This document shows, one piece after another, positions 51,719 to 60,604 of a DNA stretch of 64,000 nucleotides. Within the stretch, counting starts at the first letter, position 1; the number at the start of each line of letters is the position of its first letter. Source of the stretch: JBMYTN01 sp049604415 (GTDB taxonomy: Bacteria; Pseudomonadota; Alphaproteobacteria; Rhodospirillales; Rhodospirillaceae); contig JBMYTN010000019.1 in the NCBI GenBank assembly GCA_049604415.1, positions 1 through 64,000 on the forward strand, in the 5' to 3' direction. The translations under genes were made by a program, and so were the position numbers. The notes beneath the pieces are model-generated. The model did no database searches. It was not told the DNA's origin and was given only the letters and a program-made list of their open reading frames with translations.

Positions 51719-52626
51719 CCGCCACAGCGATATTCCCGCTCGATCCCGCCGATAAATCGGCTGGTCTGTTGCTCGAGGTCGAGCATTTGACCATGCGCTT
51801 TGGGGGCTTGGTGGCGGTGGATGATCTGTCCTTCGCCGCCAAGAACAAGGAAATCACCTCGATCATTGGTCCGAATGGGGCTGGCAAGACCACGGTGTTC
51901 AACTGTTTGACCGGCTTTTACAAGCCGACGGTCGGCAGTCTGAAGCTGAACCATCCGCGCAAGGACAAGTCCTATCTGCTTGAACGGATGGAAGGGTTTA
52001 AGGTTGCCCAACAGGCCGATGTGGGCCGGACCTTCCAGAACATCCGGCTGTTCGGCAAAATGACCGTGTTGGAAAACCTGATCGTGGCCCAGCATAACGC
52101 GCTGATGAAGGCCTCGGTGTGGTCCTTGGCCGGGTTGATTGGCGCGCCTGCCTATAAGCGGGCGGAAAAACAGGCCTTGGACAAGGCGCTCTATTGGCTG
52201 GAAAAGATCAATCTGATGGACCGGGCCGAATGGGATGCGGCCAATTTGCCCTATGGTGATCAGCGCCGCCTGGAGATCGCCCGGGCCATGTGCATCGATC
52301 CGGTGATGCTCTGTCTGGATGAACCAGCGGCAGGCTTGAACCCCCGGGAAAGCTTGGAACTCAACACCCTGTTGACCGATATTCGCGATGAGCATGGCAT
52401 CGGCCTATTGCTGATCGAACATGACATGAGCGTGGTCATGGGCATTTCCGATCACATCATCGTGTTGGATTATGGTCGCAAGATCGCCGATGGGCTGCCA
52501 GAAGAGGTTCGTAACGATCCGGCGGTGATCAAGGCCTATCTGGGCGAAGAGGAAGACGAGGATTTGCCGCCGGAAATCGCCGAAGACCTCGCGACGCAAA
52601 CCCAAAGCACGGAGGCGGACCGATGA
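51715..52626 (+). CDS. livG: Branched-chain amino acid ABC transporter ATP-binding protein LivG
   Basis: This is a 303-residue ABC ATPase of the LivG type. Walker A is IGPNGAGKTTVFNCLTGF, the signature region is a degenerate NLPYGDQRRLEIARAMCIDP as is usual for LivG, and Walker B is MLCLDEPAAGLNPRES with the H-loop in LLIEHDMSVVMGISDHI. About 30 extra acidic residues lie at the C-terminus. It overlaps livM and livF by 4 nt each, so translation of the operon is coupled. Confidence 0.95.
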   Translation: MTATAIFPLDPADKSAGLLLEVEHLTMRFGGLVAVDDLSFAAKNKEITSIIGPNGAGKTTVFNCLTGFYKPTVGSLKLNHPRKDKSYLLERMEGFKVAQQADVGRTFQNIRLFGKMTVLENLIVAQHNALMKASVWSLAGLIGAPAYKRAEKQALDKALYWLEKINLMDRAEWDAANLPYGDQRRLEIARAMCIDPVMLCLDEPAAGLNPRESLELNTLLTDIRDEHGIGLLLIEHDMSVVMGISDHIIVLDYGRKIADGLPEEVRNDPAVIKAYLGEEEDEDLPPEIAEDLATQTQSTEADR

Positions 52627-53348
52627 GCGACCAACCGCTTCTGTCCATTGAGGGTGTTCATACCCATTACGGCAAGATCGAAGCCTTGAAGGGCGTTGAT
52701 GTTCACATCAATAAGGGTGAAATCGTCACATTGATCGGCTCTAACGGGGCTGGCAAAACCACCTTGTTGATGACGGTCTGCGGCTCGCCCCAGGCATCCG
52801 CCGGTCGGATCCTGTTTGATGGCTATGAGATCACCAAGCTGAACACCGATAAGATCGTGCATATGGGCATTGCCCAATCCCCGGAAGGGCGGCGGATTTT
52901 CCCGCGCATGACCGTTTACGAAAATCTGCAAATGGGCGGCCTGGTTGCTGATCCGAAGCATTTTGCCAATGACCTGGAACGGGTCTACACCCTATTCCCG
53001 CGTCTAAAGGAACGTCGGGATCAGCGGGGCGGGACCTTGTCCGGGGGCGAGCAGCAAATGCTGGCGATCGGGCGCGCGTTGATGAGCCGTCCGACCCTAT
53101 TGCTGCTGGATGAGCCCTCTCTGGGCTTGGCTCCGCTGGTGGTGCGCCAGATCTTCAACGCCATTAAGGAAATCAACCAGACGGAAGGCACAACTATCTT
53201 CTTGGTGGAGCAAAACGCCTTCCATGCGTTGAAATTGGCCCATCGCGGCTATGTGCTGATCAATGGTGTGGTGTCGCTGAGTGGCAGTGGCCAAGAACTG
53301 CTGGCCAACCCGGAAATCCGGGCCGCCTATTTGGAAGGGGGGCATTGA
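52623..53348 (+). CDS. livF: Branched-chain amino acid ABC transporter ATP-binding protein LivF
   Basis: This is a 241-residue ABC ATPase of the LivF type with Walker A IGSNGAGKTTLLMTVCGSPQ, signature GGTLSGGEQQMLAIGRALMS, Walker B LLLLDEPSLGLAPLVVRQIF and the H-loop replaced by VEQNAFHALKLAHRGYVLING, as is normal for LivF (Gln). It pairs with LivG to power uptake of leucine, isoleucine and valine or related amides. ATGA overlap with livG; the small membrane protein gene starts 2 nt after the stop. Confidence 0.95.
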   Translation: MSDQPLLSIEGVHTHYGKIEALKGVDVHINKGEIVTLIGSNGAGKTTLLMTVCGSPQASAGRILFDGYEITKLNTDKIVHMGIAQSPEGRRIFPRMTVYENLQMGGLVADPKHFANDLERVYTLFPRLKERRDQRGGTLSGGEQQMLAIGRALMSRPTLLLLDEPSLGLAPLVVRQIFNAIKEINQTEGTTIFLVEQNAFHALKLAHRGYVLINGVVSLSGSGQELLANPEIRAAYLEGGH

Positions 53349-53350
53349 TC

Positions 53351-53689
53351 ATGGAAGCACTTCTTGGCTCCGGCATTTGGACCTTCCTGCTCTTCACCTG
53401 CGGTCTGTCGGGCTGGACGGCCTATATGACCGGCCAGGCGTTGGCGGCCACTTGGCGACCGCTTTGGCAGATCTATCCCTATGGTGTTCTTCTGGGCGTT
53501 GCGAACCGGTTCTTTGTTTATGCTCTGTTCGATGGCGAGTTGCTGTCCTTATCGGGCCTGGTGATCAACACCGCTGTTCTGATTGGCATCGGCATTGCGG
53601 CCTATCGCATGACCCTGGTGCGCTGTATGTGTTCGCAATATCCGTGGCGTTATCGCCGCACTGGCCCCTTCACCTGGGAAAACATTTAG
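53351..53689 (+). CDS. DUF6867-type small membrane protein linked to the liv operon
   Basis: The 112-residue protein has about three hydrophobic segments: GIWTFLLFTCGLSGWTAYM, YPYGVLLGVANRFFVYALF and LVINTAVLIGIGIAAYRMTL, then the tail CSQYPWRYRRTGPFTWENI. It resembles a family known from alphaproteobacterial branched-chain amino acid transport loci (DUF6867). Its role is unknown; a helper subunit of the permease is a reasonable inference. ATG 53351 is preferred over TTG 53345. It directly follows livF. Confidence 0.75.
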   Translation: MEALLGSGIWTFLLFTCGLSGWTAYMTGQALAATWRPLWQIYPYGVLLGVANRFFVYALFDGELLSLSGLVINTAVLIGIGIAAYRMTLVRCMCSQYPWRYRRTGPFTWENI

Positions 53690-53711
53690 CGAAAATGGCG
53701 AACAGCCTTGG

Positions 53712-53743
53712 TTTGATGCGCTTAATCCGATAACCGCATCAAA
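53712..53743. repeat. Intergenic hairpin before livK
   Basis: TTTGATGCG (53712-53720) is exactly inverted at 53735-53743, with a 14-nt loop. There is no T tail on the plus strand. It may protect or process the mRNA between the transporter genes and livK; the rest of 53690-53949 holds nothing else that I can assign. Confidence 0.5.
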
Positions 53744-53949
53744 AATAACGCTAATTTCCTGTCAATTCAGCACCTCAAAGCCCTTGATCTGTTGGGGAGC
53801 GTGCCCATCTCCGAGATGGGGTAGCCCAAGTGCAGCGCTTAAGATCGCACCCATGGGACGCGGCCAGGGAGCCAGCACAAGGGACACATCCAGATCCATT
53901 TCGTCCCCGTCCGGGGAGAACTACCTTCATATCAAGGAGTACGGCTTCC

Positions 53950-55059
53950 ATGACTAGCTTCAAGTCCGGCCTTTTGGCGGCTGCGGCGACCTTCGCCTTT
54001 GGCATCGGATCCGCCCATGCCGAGATCACCATCGCCACCGCCGGTCCGATGACTGGGCAATATGCGTCCTTCGGCGAGCAAATGCAGAAGGGTGCGGAGA
54101 TGGCCGTCGCCGACATCAACGCCGCTGGCGGCGTTCTGGGCGAGCAGCTGGTTCTGGCCATCGGTGATGATGCCTGTGATCCGAAGCAGGCCGTGGCCGT
54201 GGCCAACCAATTCGTCAATGACGGTGTAGTGTTTGTCGCCGGTCACTTCTGCTCTGGGTCTTCTATCCCGGCCTCGGCGGTTTATAACGAAGAAGGCATC
54301 CTGCAAATGTCTCCGGCTTCGACCAACCCGAAGCTGACCGAACAGGGCTTTGACAATGTGTTCCGCACCTGCGGTCGTGATGACCAACAAGGTGCCATTG
54401 CGGGTGAGTTTCTGCTGTCCACTTATGGCGATGCCAAGGTTGCGATCCTGCATGACAAAACCGCTTATGGGAAAGGCCTGGCCGACGAAACCAAGGCTGT
54501 CATCAATGCCGGTGGCATGACCGAAGCAATGTATGAAGCCTACACCGCTGGGGAAAAAGACTATTCTGCCCTGGTGACCAAGCTGAAGGCCGAAGGCATC
54601 GACGTGATCTATCTGGGCGGCTATCACACCGAAGCCGGTCTGATTGTGCGTCAGGCTAAAGAACAGGGCTATGATGTGACCCTGGTCTCCGGTGACGCTC
54701 TGGTGTCCAGCGAATTTGCCTCCATTGCCGGTGATGCCGGTGACGGCACCCTGTTCTCCTTCAGCCCGGACCCGCGGAAGAACCCGGAAGCCTCTTCCGT
54801 GGTCGCGCAGTTTGAAGAGACCGGTTACAACCCGGAAGGCTACACCCTGTACACCTATGGTGCGATCCAAGCATGGGCCGCTGCCGTGGAAACCGCCGGG
54901 TCCACCGATGTTGAAGCCGTTGCAGCCGCTCTGAAGGAAGGCAGCTTCGACACTGTTCTGGGCAGCATCGGCTTTGACGATAAGGGTGATGTGACCGCCC
55001 CGGGTTACGTCTTCTACGAATGGAGCGGTGGCGATTACGATTACTACGCCGCCAACTAA
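53950..55059 (+). CDS. livK: Branched-chain amino acid ABC transporter substrate-binding protein LivK
   Basis: This 369-residue periplasmic binding protein of the Peripla_BP_6 family has a signal peptide (SGLLAAAATFAFGIGSAHA, cleavage before EITIATAGP). The conserved front is ITIATAGPMTGQYASFGEQM with AVADINAAGGVLGEQLVL, and GHFCSGSSIPASAVYNEEGI and RTCGRDDQQGAIAGEFLL follow. ATG 53950 has AAGGAG about 11 nt upstream; the open frame to 53830 is not supported. It completes the liv system and is separated from the permease genes by a hairpin and about 260 nt, which allows its separate, higher expression. Confidence 0.95.
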   Translation: MTSFKSGLLAAAATFAFGIGSAHAEITIATAGPMTGQYASFGEQMQKGAEMAVADINAAGGVLGEQLVLAIGDDACDPKQAVAVANQFVNDGVVFVAGHFCSGSSIPASAVYNEEGILQMSPASTNPKLTEQGFDNVFRTCGRDDQQGAIAGEFLLSTYGDAKVAILHDKTAYGKGLADETKAVINAGGMTEAMYEAYTAGEKDYSALVTKLKAEGIDVIYLGGYHTEAGLIVRQAKEQGYDVTLVSGDALVSSEFASIAGDAGDGTLFSFSPDPRKNPEASSVVAQFEETGYNPEGYTLYTYGAIQAWAAAVETAGSTDVEAVAAALKEGSFDTVLGSIGFDDKGDVTAPGYVFYEWSGGDYDYYAAN

Positions 55060-55098
55060 GTCAGTTAGGGCGCTACGCTAGCGCGCTTTAGGCTCTCG

Positions 55099-55132
55099 AA
55101 AAGGGCCCGGCATCATCCGGGCCCTTTTTTTT
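55099..55132 (+). terminator. Rho-independent terminator after livK
   Basis: A perfect 12-bp stem (55099-55110 with 55117-55128), a 6-nt loop and eight or more T form a strong terminator. Just before it, 55070-55084 is a further perfect 6-bp palindrome (GCGCTA-CGC-TAGCGC). Confidence 0.93.
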
Positions 55133-55205
55133 GCCTCTGTGACTGTTCCACAGGGCTATTTGATGCTAAGACCTCTGCAGTCATTTTTGCAGGTTTAAGG
55201 ATGTA

Positions 55206-55223
55206 ATACGCGTTATACGCGTA
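55206..55223. repeat. Tandem 9-bp repeat upstream of ssb
   Basis: ATACGCGTT and ATACGCGTA stand directly in tandem, 22 nt before the ssb start codon. It may be a regulator site in the ssb leader or promoter region; no match to a known box was made. Confidence 0.4.
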
Positions 55224-55245
55224 AATTGGGTAAGGGCGGAAAACC

Positions 55246-55797
55246 ATGGCAGGCTCCATTAACAAAGTCATTCTGATCGGCAATCTGGGCCGGGATCCCG
55301 AGACGCGGAGTTTCCAGGATGGCTCCAAGGTCGCCAATCTGCGCATTGCCACGTCTGAAAATTGGAAGGACCGCAATACCGGCGAGCGGCGGGAGCGTAC
55401 CGAATGGCATTCCGTGGCCATTTTTGGTTCCCTGGCCGATGTCGCTGAGCGCTATTTGCGCAAAGGATCCAAGGTGTATATCCAAGGCCAGTTGCAAACC
55501 CGCAAATGGCAGGACCAGTCCGGTCAGGACCGTTACACCACGGAAGTGGTGGTGCGCGGTTTTGGTGGCGAGTTGGTGATGCTCGACGGTCGCTCCGGTG
55601 GCGGTGGCGGCGGGGGCGATCCCTATGGTGATGACAGCTATGGCGGCGGCGGAGGCGGCGGCTATGGTGGTGGTGGCTCCGGCGGGGGTTATGGCGGTGG
55701 CGGCCCCGGCGGCGGCGGTGGTCAAGGCGGTGGCGGTCGTGGATGGGACTCAACCCCTCCGCCCGGTGGCGACATTGACGACGAAATTCCGTTTTAA
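55246..55797 (+). CDS. ssb: Single-stranded DNA-binding protein
   Basis: SSB coats single-stranded DNA in replication, repair and recombination. The 183-residue protein has the N-terminal OB fold (SINKVILIGNLGRDPETRSF, then RTEWHSVAIFGSLADVAERY), a glycine-rich linker from about residue 120 to 170 with repeated GGG and YGG, and the partner-binding tip DDEIPF. ATG 55246 is preceded by AAGGGCGGA. It opens the conserved ssb-gyrA-coaD-cyclophilin run. The gap 55798-56056 before gyrA has only a small TCGGC/GCCGA hairpin near 55890. Confidence 0.96.
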   Translation: MAGSINKVILIGNLGRDPETRSFQDGSKVANLRIATSENWKDRNTGERRERTEWHSVAIFGSLADVAERYLRKGSKVYIQGQLQTRKWQDQSGQDRYTTEVVVRGFGGELVMLDGRSGGGGGGGDPYGDDSYGGGGGGGYGGGGSGGGYGGGGPGGGGGQGGGGRGWDSTPPPGGDIDDEIPF

Positions 55798-56056
55798 ATC
55801 CGTTTAGGGTCTTTCGGATGACGCTGAAGTCAGCTCCAAAACCCTTATTCTATTTTCCTGTTCAGCGCACAAATTAAGTGCTGTGTTCGGCGGCAAAAAG
55901 CCGATGAATTGCTTGGCGTTCAGAGAAAAGCGGGCTAAATTACAGCCTGATTTCAATGCAGGGGATGGCCTTAAAAAACTTGCGGTCCCCTAATGCCCGT
56001 CGGAGACCCCTCCGTTAGCGGCTCTTCTCTTTCCCAATCCTTGCGGAAGTGCTTCC

Positions 56057-58909
56057 TTGAGCAACAACACCCCGGAAACCCCAGCGGTTGATATCTTTCC
56101 CGTCTCTGTAGAAGACGAAATGAAGCGGAGCTACTTAGATTACGCCATGAGCGTGATCGTGAGCCGCGCTTTGCCCGATGTCCGAGATGGCTTGAAGCCC
56201 GTGCACCGTCGGATCCTGTATTCGATGAAAGAGTCCGGCTTCGAATATAACAAGCCCTATCGCAAATCGGCCCGCATCGTCGGGGATGTCATGGGTAAAT
56301 ATCACCCCCATGGCGATAGTGCGATTTATGATGCCATGGTGCGGATGGCCCAAGACTTCGCCATGCGCTTGCCGCTGATTGACGGTCAGGGCAATTACGG
56401 CTCCATGGATGGCGATAAGCCTGCGGCCATGCGCTATACCGAGGCCCGGCTGGCCAAGTCGGCCCATAGCCTGCTCGACGATATCGACCGGGACACGGTG
56501 GATTTCCAGAACAATTATGACGAGACCGCCCGGGAGCCGGTGGTTCTCCCGGCCCGCTTTCCGAATTTGCTGGTCAATGGCTCCGGCGGGATTGCCGTGG
56601 GCATGGCGACCAATATCCCGCCGCATAATTTGGGCGAGATCATTGATGCCTGTTGCGCGCTGATTGATGACCCTTTGATGGAGACCGAGCGTCTGCTCGA
56701 TCTGGTGCCCGGACCGGATTTTCCCACCGGTGGTCAGGTGCTGGGTCGCGCCGGCATTCGCGCAGCCCAACTGACCGGGCGTGGCTCGGTGGTGATGCGG
56801 GGCAAAACCCATATCGAGGCGCTTGGCAAGGACCGGGAAAGCATCGTCATCACCGAAGTGCCCTATCAGGTCAACAAGGCCAATATGATCGAAAAAATGG
56901 CCGATCTGGTGCGGGAGAAAAAGATCGAGGGCATTTCCGACATCCGCGATGAAAGCGACCGCCAAGGGGTCCGCGTGGTGATCGAGCTGCGCCGAGACGC
57001 GGTGTCGGATGTGGTGCTGAACCAGCTGTTCCGTTTCACGCCGCTGCAGACCAGCTTTGGGGTCAATATGCTGGCCTTGAACCAGGGCCGCCCCGAATTG
57101 CTGCCTTTGCGGGCGATGTTGGAGGCCTTTATCCGGTTCCGGGAAGAGGTTATCCGGCGTCGGACCATTTACGAACTCGGTAAGGCCCGGGATCGGGCTC
57201 ATGTTTTGGTTGGTCTGGCGGTTGCGGTTGCTAGCCTGGACGAGGTGATCGAGCTGATCAAAACTTCGCCGGATCCGCAGACCGCGCGGCAACGTTTGAT
57301 GGATCGGCGCTGGCCCGCCGCAGAGGTGGAACCGTTTATTGCGCTGATTGATGAGCCGGGGCGGGGGATTGTCGACGGCCACTACACGCTGTCGGAGACC
57401 CAAGCCCGGGCGATCCTGGATTTGCGCCTGCATCGCCTGACCGGGCTGGAGCGGGAAAAGATCCAAGAGGAACTGACTGAACTCGGCAAACTGATTGAAA
57501 ACTACCTGCAGATCCTGCGGGATCGGGTCCGGCTGTATCAGATCATGCGCGAAGAGCTGGTGGAGATGCGCGAGGCCTTTGCTACGCCGCGTCGCACCGA
57601 GCTGCTGGAAGCGGAGTTCGAGCATGACATCGAAGATCTGATTCAGCATGAGGATATGGTCGTCACGGTGACCAACACCGGCTACATCAAGCGGGTGCCG
57701 CTGACCTCCTATCGCGCCCAGCGTCGGGGCGGCAAAGGCCGCTCGGGCATGGCGGTCCGCGACGAGGATTTCATCACCACTCTGTTTGTTGCCGACACCC
57801 ATGCGCCGCTGCTGTTCTTTACCTCCGACGGCATGGTTTACAAGCTCAAGGTTTACCGCCTACCGCTGGGCACACCCCAGGCCCGGGGCAAAGCGATCGT
57901 CAATATGATCCCGATCAACAGCGAAGCCCGGGTGACGGCGATCATGCCATTGCCCGAGGATGAAGAGCGCTGGGGCGATTTGGATGTGATGTTCTCGACG
58001 GAATCCGGCGGGGTTAGACGCAACCGTCTGTCCGATTTCACCAATGTCATGGCCAATGGCAAAATCGCCATGAAGCTGGATGAGGGCGACCAGCTGATCG
58101 GGGTTCGGGTTTGCACCGAGAATGATGATGTCTTGCTGGCCAGCCGCGATGGCAAATGCATCCGCTTTGCCGTCCCTGATGTGCGGGTGTTTGCCGGGCG
58201 GACTTCTACCGGGGTGCGCGGCATCAAGCTGTCCGAAGGCGATAAAGTCATCTCCATGTCGATCCTGACCCATGTGGATGCGGATGCTGAGGAACGGACC
58301 ACCTACCTCAAAAAAGCCAATGAATTGAGGCGCTTGGAAAATGGAGATCCCGAATCAGATGGCGCAAATGCGGTGTTTGGTGATGAGGACACCGAGGATG
58401 ATGATCCCTACAGCCATTATGTGGAACTTTCTGGAGAACGGATCCAAGAGCTCGCCGATCAGGAACAGCTGCTGCTGACCATCACCGAAAACGGCTTTGG
58501 CAAGCGCACCAGCGCCTATGAATACCGGGTCTCCGGCCGGGGCGGCAAAGGCATTGCCAATATTGCCCGTAGCGAGCGCAATGGTGCCGTGGTCGCCAGT
58601 TTTCCCATTGCATCTGGCGAACAGATCATGCTTATCACCAATTCCGGTAAGTTGATCAGAATGCCGGTTCATGACGTCCGGATTGCTGGCCGGGCCACCC
58701 AGGGGGTGACCCTCTTCAAGGTTGATCCCGGCGAAACCGTGGTGTCTTGGGCGTTGCTGCCGGAAGCGGATGAGGAAGAGACCGAAGACGGGTCTGAAGT
58801 CTCAGCAGACGGGGAAGCGAAAGCCGAGGATCAGGGGGACCAAGTCTCCGAGGCGGATGGGACCGCAGGAAGCAACGGGACAGATCCGGATCCGGGTGAG
58901 GGGGATTAG
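56057..58909 (+). CDS. gyrA: DNA gyrase subunit A
   Basis: GyrA cleaves and rejoins DNA during negative supercoiling. The 950-residue protein has the catalytic Tyr127 in AAMRYTEARLAKSA, a quinolone-pocket segment HPHGDSAIYDAMVRMAQ with Ser88 and Asp92 (E. coli Ser83 and Asp87, both wild type), and the GyrA-box QRRGGKGRSGMAV in the C-terminal beta-pinwheel. An acidic insert (about residues 765-790, with DEDTEDDDPYSHY) and an acidic tail are seen. The start is TTG 56057 with GGAAG 7 nt upstream; the next ATG, at 56120, would remove family-conserved residues VDIFPVSVEDEMKRSYL in part, so TTG is preferred. Confidence 0.96.
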   Translation: MSNNTPETPAVDIFPVSVEDEMKRSYLDYAMSVIVSRALPDVRDGLKPVHRRILYSMKESGFEYNKPYRKSARIVGDVMGKYHPHGDSAIYDAMVRMAQDFAMRLPLIDGQGNYGSMDGDKPAAMRYTEARLAKSAHSLLDDIDRDTVDFQNNYDETAREPVVLPARFPNLLVNGSGGIAVGMATNIPPHNLGEIIDACCALIDDPLMETERLLDLVPGPDFPTGGQVLGRAGIRAAQLTGRGSVVMRGKTHIEALGKDRESIVITEVPYQVNKANMIEKMADLVREKKIEGISDIRDESDRQGVRVVIELRRDAVSDVVLNQLFRFTPLQTSFGVNMLALNQGRPELLPLRAMLEAFIRFREEVIRRRTIYELGKARDRAHVLVGLAVAVASLDEVIELIKTSPDPQTARQRLMDRRWPAAEVEPFIALIDEPGRGIVDGHYTLSETQARAILDLRLHRLTGLEREKIQEELTELGKLIENYLQILRDRVRLYQIMREELVEMREAFATPRRTELLEAEFEHDIEDLIQHEDMVVTVTNTGYIKRVPLTSYRAQRRGGKGRSGMAVRDEDFITTLFVADTHAPLLFFTSDGMVYKLKVYRLPLGTPQARGKAIVNMIPINSEARVTAIMPLPEDEERWGDLDVMFSTESGGVRRNRLSDFTNVMANGKIAMKLDEGDQLIGVRVCTENDDVLLASRDGKCIRFAVPDVRVFAGRTSTGVRGIKLSEGDKVISMSILTHVDADAEERTTYLKKANELRRLENGDPESDGANAVFGDEDTEDDDPYSHYVELSGERIQELADQEQLLLTITENGFGKRTSAYEYRVSGRGGKGIANIARSERNGAVVASFPIASGEQIMLITNSGKLIRMPVHDVRIAGRATQGVTLFKVDPGETVVSWALLPEADEEETEDGSEVSADGEAKAEDQGDQVSEADGTAGSNGTDPDPGEGD

Positions 58910-58910
58910 G

Positions 58911-59435
58911 ATGGCTGAAAAGCAACGGTTCGCGGTCTATCCAGGGACATTTGATCCCGTGACCAACGGCCATATGGATATTATTCGCCGCGCAGCGCAG
59001 CTGGTTGACCGCCTGACGGTTGGCGTTGCCGTCAATGCGGGGAAGGGGCCTCTGTTCTCCTTGGAAGAGCGGGTCGAGATGGTCAAGGAGGCCGTCGAGG
59101 AGGTGAACAAGCAGGGCATGGATGTCCGTGTGGTGCCGTTCTCCAACCTGCTGATGGATTTCGCCTTGTCTCAGGATGCCCGGATTATTTTCCGGGGTCT
59201 GCGCGCGGTGTCCGATTTTGAATATGAATTCCAAATGTGTGGGATGAACACCCGGCTTGATCCCACTGTTGAAACGGTGTTTTTGATGGCCTCGGAGCGC
59301 TGTCAGTTTATTTCTTCTCGCTTTGTCAAAGAAATCAGGCGGCTGAACGGGGATGTATCTGCATTTGTCCCACCCCATGTGCTTGAACGTCTGAGCGGTC
59401 GTTTCACCGAGTTGGAAGCGGCCCTGGACGGGTGA
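58911..59435 (+). CDS. coaD: Phosphopantetheine adenylyltransferase
   Basis: CoaD makes dephospho-CoA from phosphopantetheine and ATP. The 174-residue protein has the nucleotidyltransferase motif VYPGTFDPVTNGHMDIIRRA, RGLRAVSDFEYEFQMCGMN and the C-terminal ISSRFVKEIRRLNGDVSAF. ATG 58911 is 1 nt after the gyrA stop, with its ribosome site inside gyrA (GAGGGGGATTAGG). gyrA-coaD-cyclophilin is a conserved alphaproteobacterial order. Confidence 0.96.
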   Translation: MAEKQRFAVYPGTFDPVTNGHMDIIRRAAQLVDRLTVGVAVNAGKGPLFSLEERVEMVKEAVEEVNKQGMDVRVVPFSNLLMDFALSQDARIIFRGLRAVSDFEYEFQMCGMNTRLDPTVETVFLMASERCQFISSRFVKEIRRLNGDVSAFVPPHVLERLSGRFTELEAALDG

Positions 59436-59469
59436 CCGTCCGCCTGGATCCCCCCCGATAACTGTGACA

Positions 59470-60087
59470 ATGGACCGAAAAATGGTGACAGTTTTCCAAG
59501 GCCTTGCGAAGCGTTTTTCGCGTCGTTTCGCCGTACTTGCCCTGCTCTTGCCGCTCTCTGTAATGATGGGAACCGTGATGTCCGAAGAAGCCGAAGCCCG
59601 TGATCTGGAAAACACCCTGTATTTGGATCTGAAAGATGGCCGTGTGGTCATTGAACTGCGTCCGGATCTGGCACCGAAACATGTGGAACGCATCAAGACG
59701 CTGGTGCGCGACGGCTTTTATGACGGCGTGCCGTTCCACCGCGTGATTGAAGGCTTCATGGCCCAAGGGGGCGACCCCACCGGTACCGGTCGCGGCGGCT
59801 CTGACTACCCGGATCTGCCCGCCGAGTTCTCGCCGACCTCCGTTGCCCGTCATCTGGAAGGCACCATGTCCATGGCCCGGACCGCGAACCCGAACAGTGC
59901 CAACAGCCAGTTTTTCATCATGCTCGCTCCGGCCCCGCATTTGGATGGCCAATACACCATTTGGGGCCAAGTGGTTGAAGGCATGGACTTTGTTCACATG
60001 ATCAAAAAGGGCAGCCCGACCGCCAACGGCTCAGTGCGCGATCCGGACAGCATTGTGAAATTCCAGGTCGCTGCTGACGCCGAATAG
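59470..60087 (+). CDS. Periplasmic cyclophilin-type peptidyl-prolyl isomerase
   Basis: The 205-residue protein has an N-terminal signal (RRFAVLALLLPLSVMMGTVM, cleavage likely after EAEA) and a cyclophilin domain: KHVERIKTLVRDGFYDGVPF, FHRVIEGFMAQGGDPTGTG and MARTANPNSANSQFFIMLAP. It would catalyse proline isomerisation in periplasmic protein folding. Starts at GTG 59464, ATG 59470 and ATG 59482 are all possible; none has a strong ribosome site. It follows coaD by 34 nt and precedes mmcB by 36 nt. Confidence 0.92.
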   Translation: MDRKMVTVFQGLAKRFSRRFAVLALLLPLSVMMGTVMSEEAEARDLENTLYLDLKDGRVVIELRPDLAPKHVERIKTLVRDGFYDGVPFHRVIEGFMAQGGDPTGTGRGGSDYPDLPAEFSPTSVARHLEGTMSMARTANPNSANSQFFIMLAPAPHLDGQYTIWGQVVEGMDFVHMIKKGSPTANGSVRDPDSIVKFQVAADAE

Positions 60088-60123
60088 GCCTCGGGCCGAC
60101 AAATGCTTTGAGGATCCTCTGTT

Positions 60124-60594
60124 ATGGACGTTGATCCTCCCACAGAACCCCCCGGACGCACGCTCGCCCGGGGGGTTTGTCGTTTGCTGGAGGCCGAGGG
60201 CTGGGCGGTTTTGACCGAATTGACCCTGGCCAATGGCCGTCGGGTCGATGTGGCGGCGGTGGATAAAAAGGCCCGTTTTCTGGTGGTCGAGGTCAAAAGC
60301 TCCGTCGCGGATTTTACCTCGGATCACAAATGGCAAGACTATCTGGGCTTTGCTGACCTGTTTGCCTTTGCGGTGCCGGAGGAGTTTCCGCAGGAGCGGA
60401 TTCCGGAGAGCAGCGGGTTGATCGTCGCTGATCGCTATGGCGCGGACTGGCTGCGGTCCTGTCCCTCCAATGATCCCACAGGGGAGGCGGGATTGGTCCC
60501 GCTATCAGCAGCTCGGCGTAAGGCCTTGCTGATCCGCTTTGCCGAAGCCGCTGCGCGGCGTTTGCGAGCCTGGGAGGATCCGGATCGGGAGTAG
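60124..60594 (+). CDS. mmcB: MmcB-type DNA repair putative endonuclease
   Basis: The 156-residue protein matches the MmcB family, named from a mitomycin C-sensitivity gene of Caulobacter. The core has a PD-(D/E)XK-like pattern: VDVAAVDKKARFLVVEVKSS, giving Asp42, Glu56 and Lys58, followed by DFTSDHKWQDYLGFADLFAF. It is probably a DNA nuclease acting in repair. ATG 60124. It closes the gyrA-coaD-cyclophilin run and is followed by a short family B tip element at 60605. Confidence 0.85.
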   Translation: MDVDPPTEPPGRTLARGVCRLLEAEGWAVLTELTLANGRRVDVAAVDKKARFLVVEVKSSVADFTSDHKWQDYLGFADLFAFAVPEEFPQERIPESSGLIVADRYGADWLRSCPSNDPTGEAGLVPLSAARRKALLIRFAEAAARRLRAWEDPDRE

Positions 60595-60604
60595 GGGTCG
60601 TTTA

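Noticed and set aside
55206..55223. CRISPR-like repeat
   Set aside because: Only two directly adjacent 9-bp units without spacers; no array and no cas genes in the window.
56135..57802. 555-codon minus-strand frame opposite gyrA
   Set aside because: Shadow of the strongly biased codon usage of gyrA; no domain or start signal.
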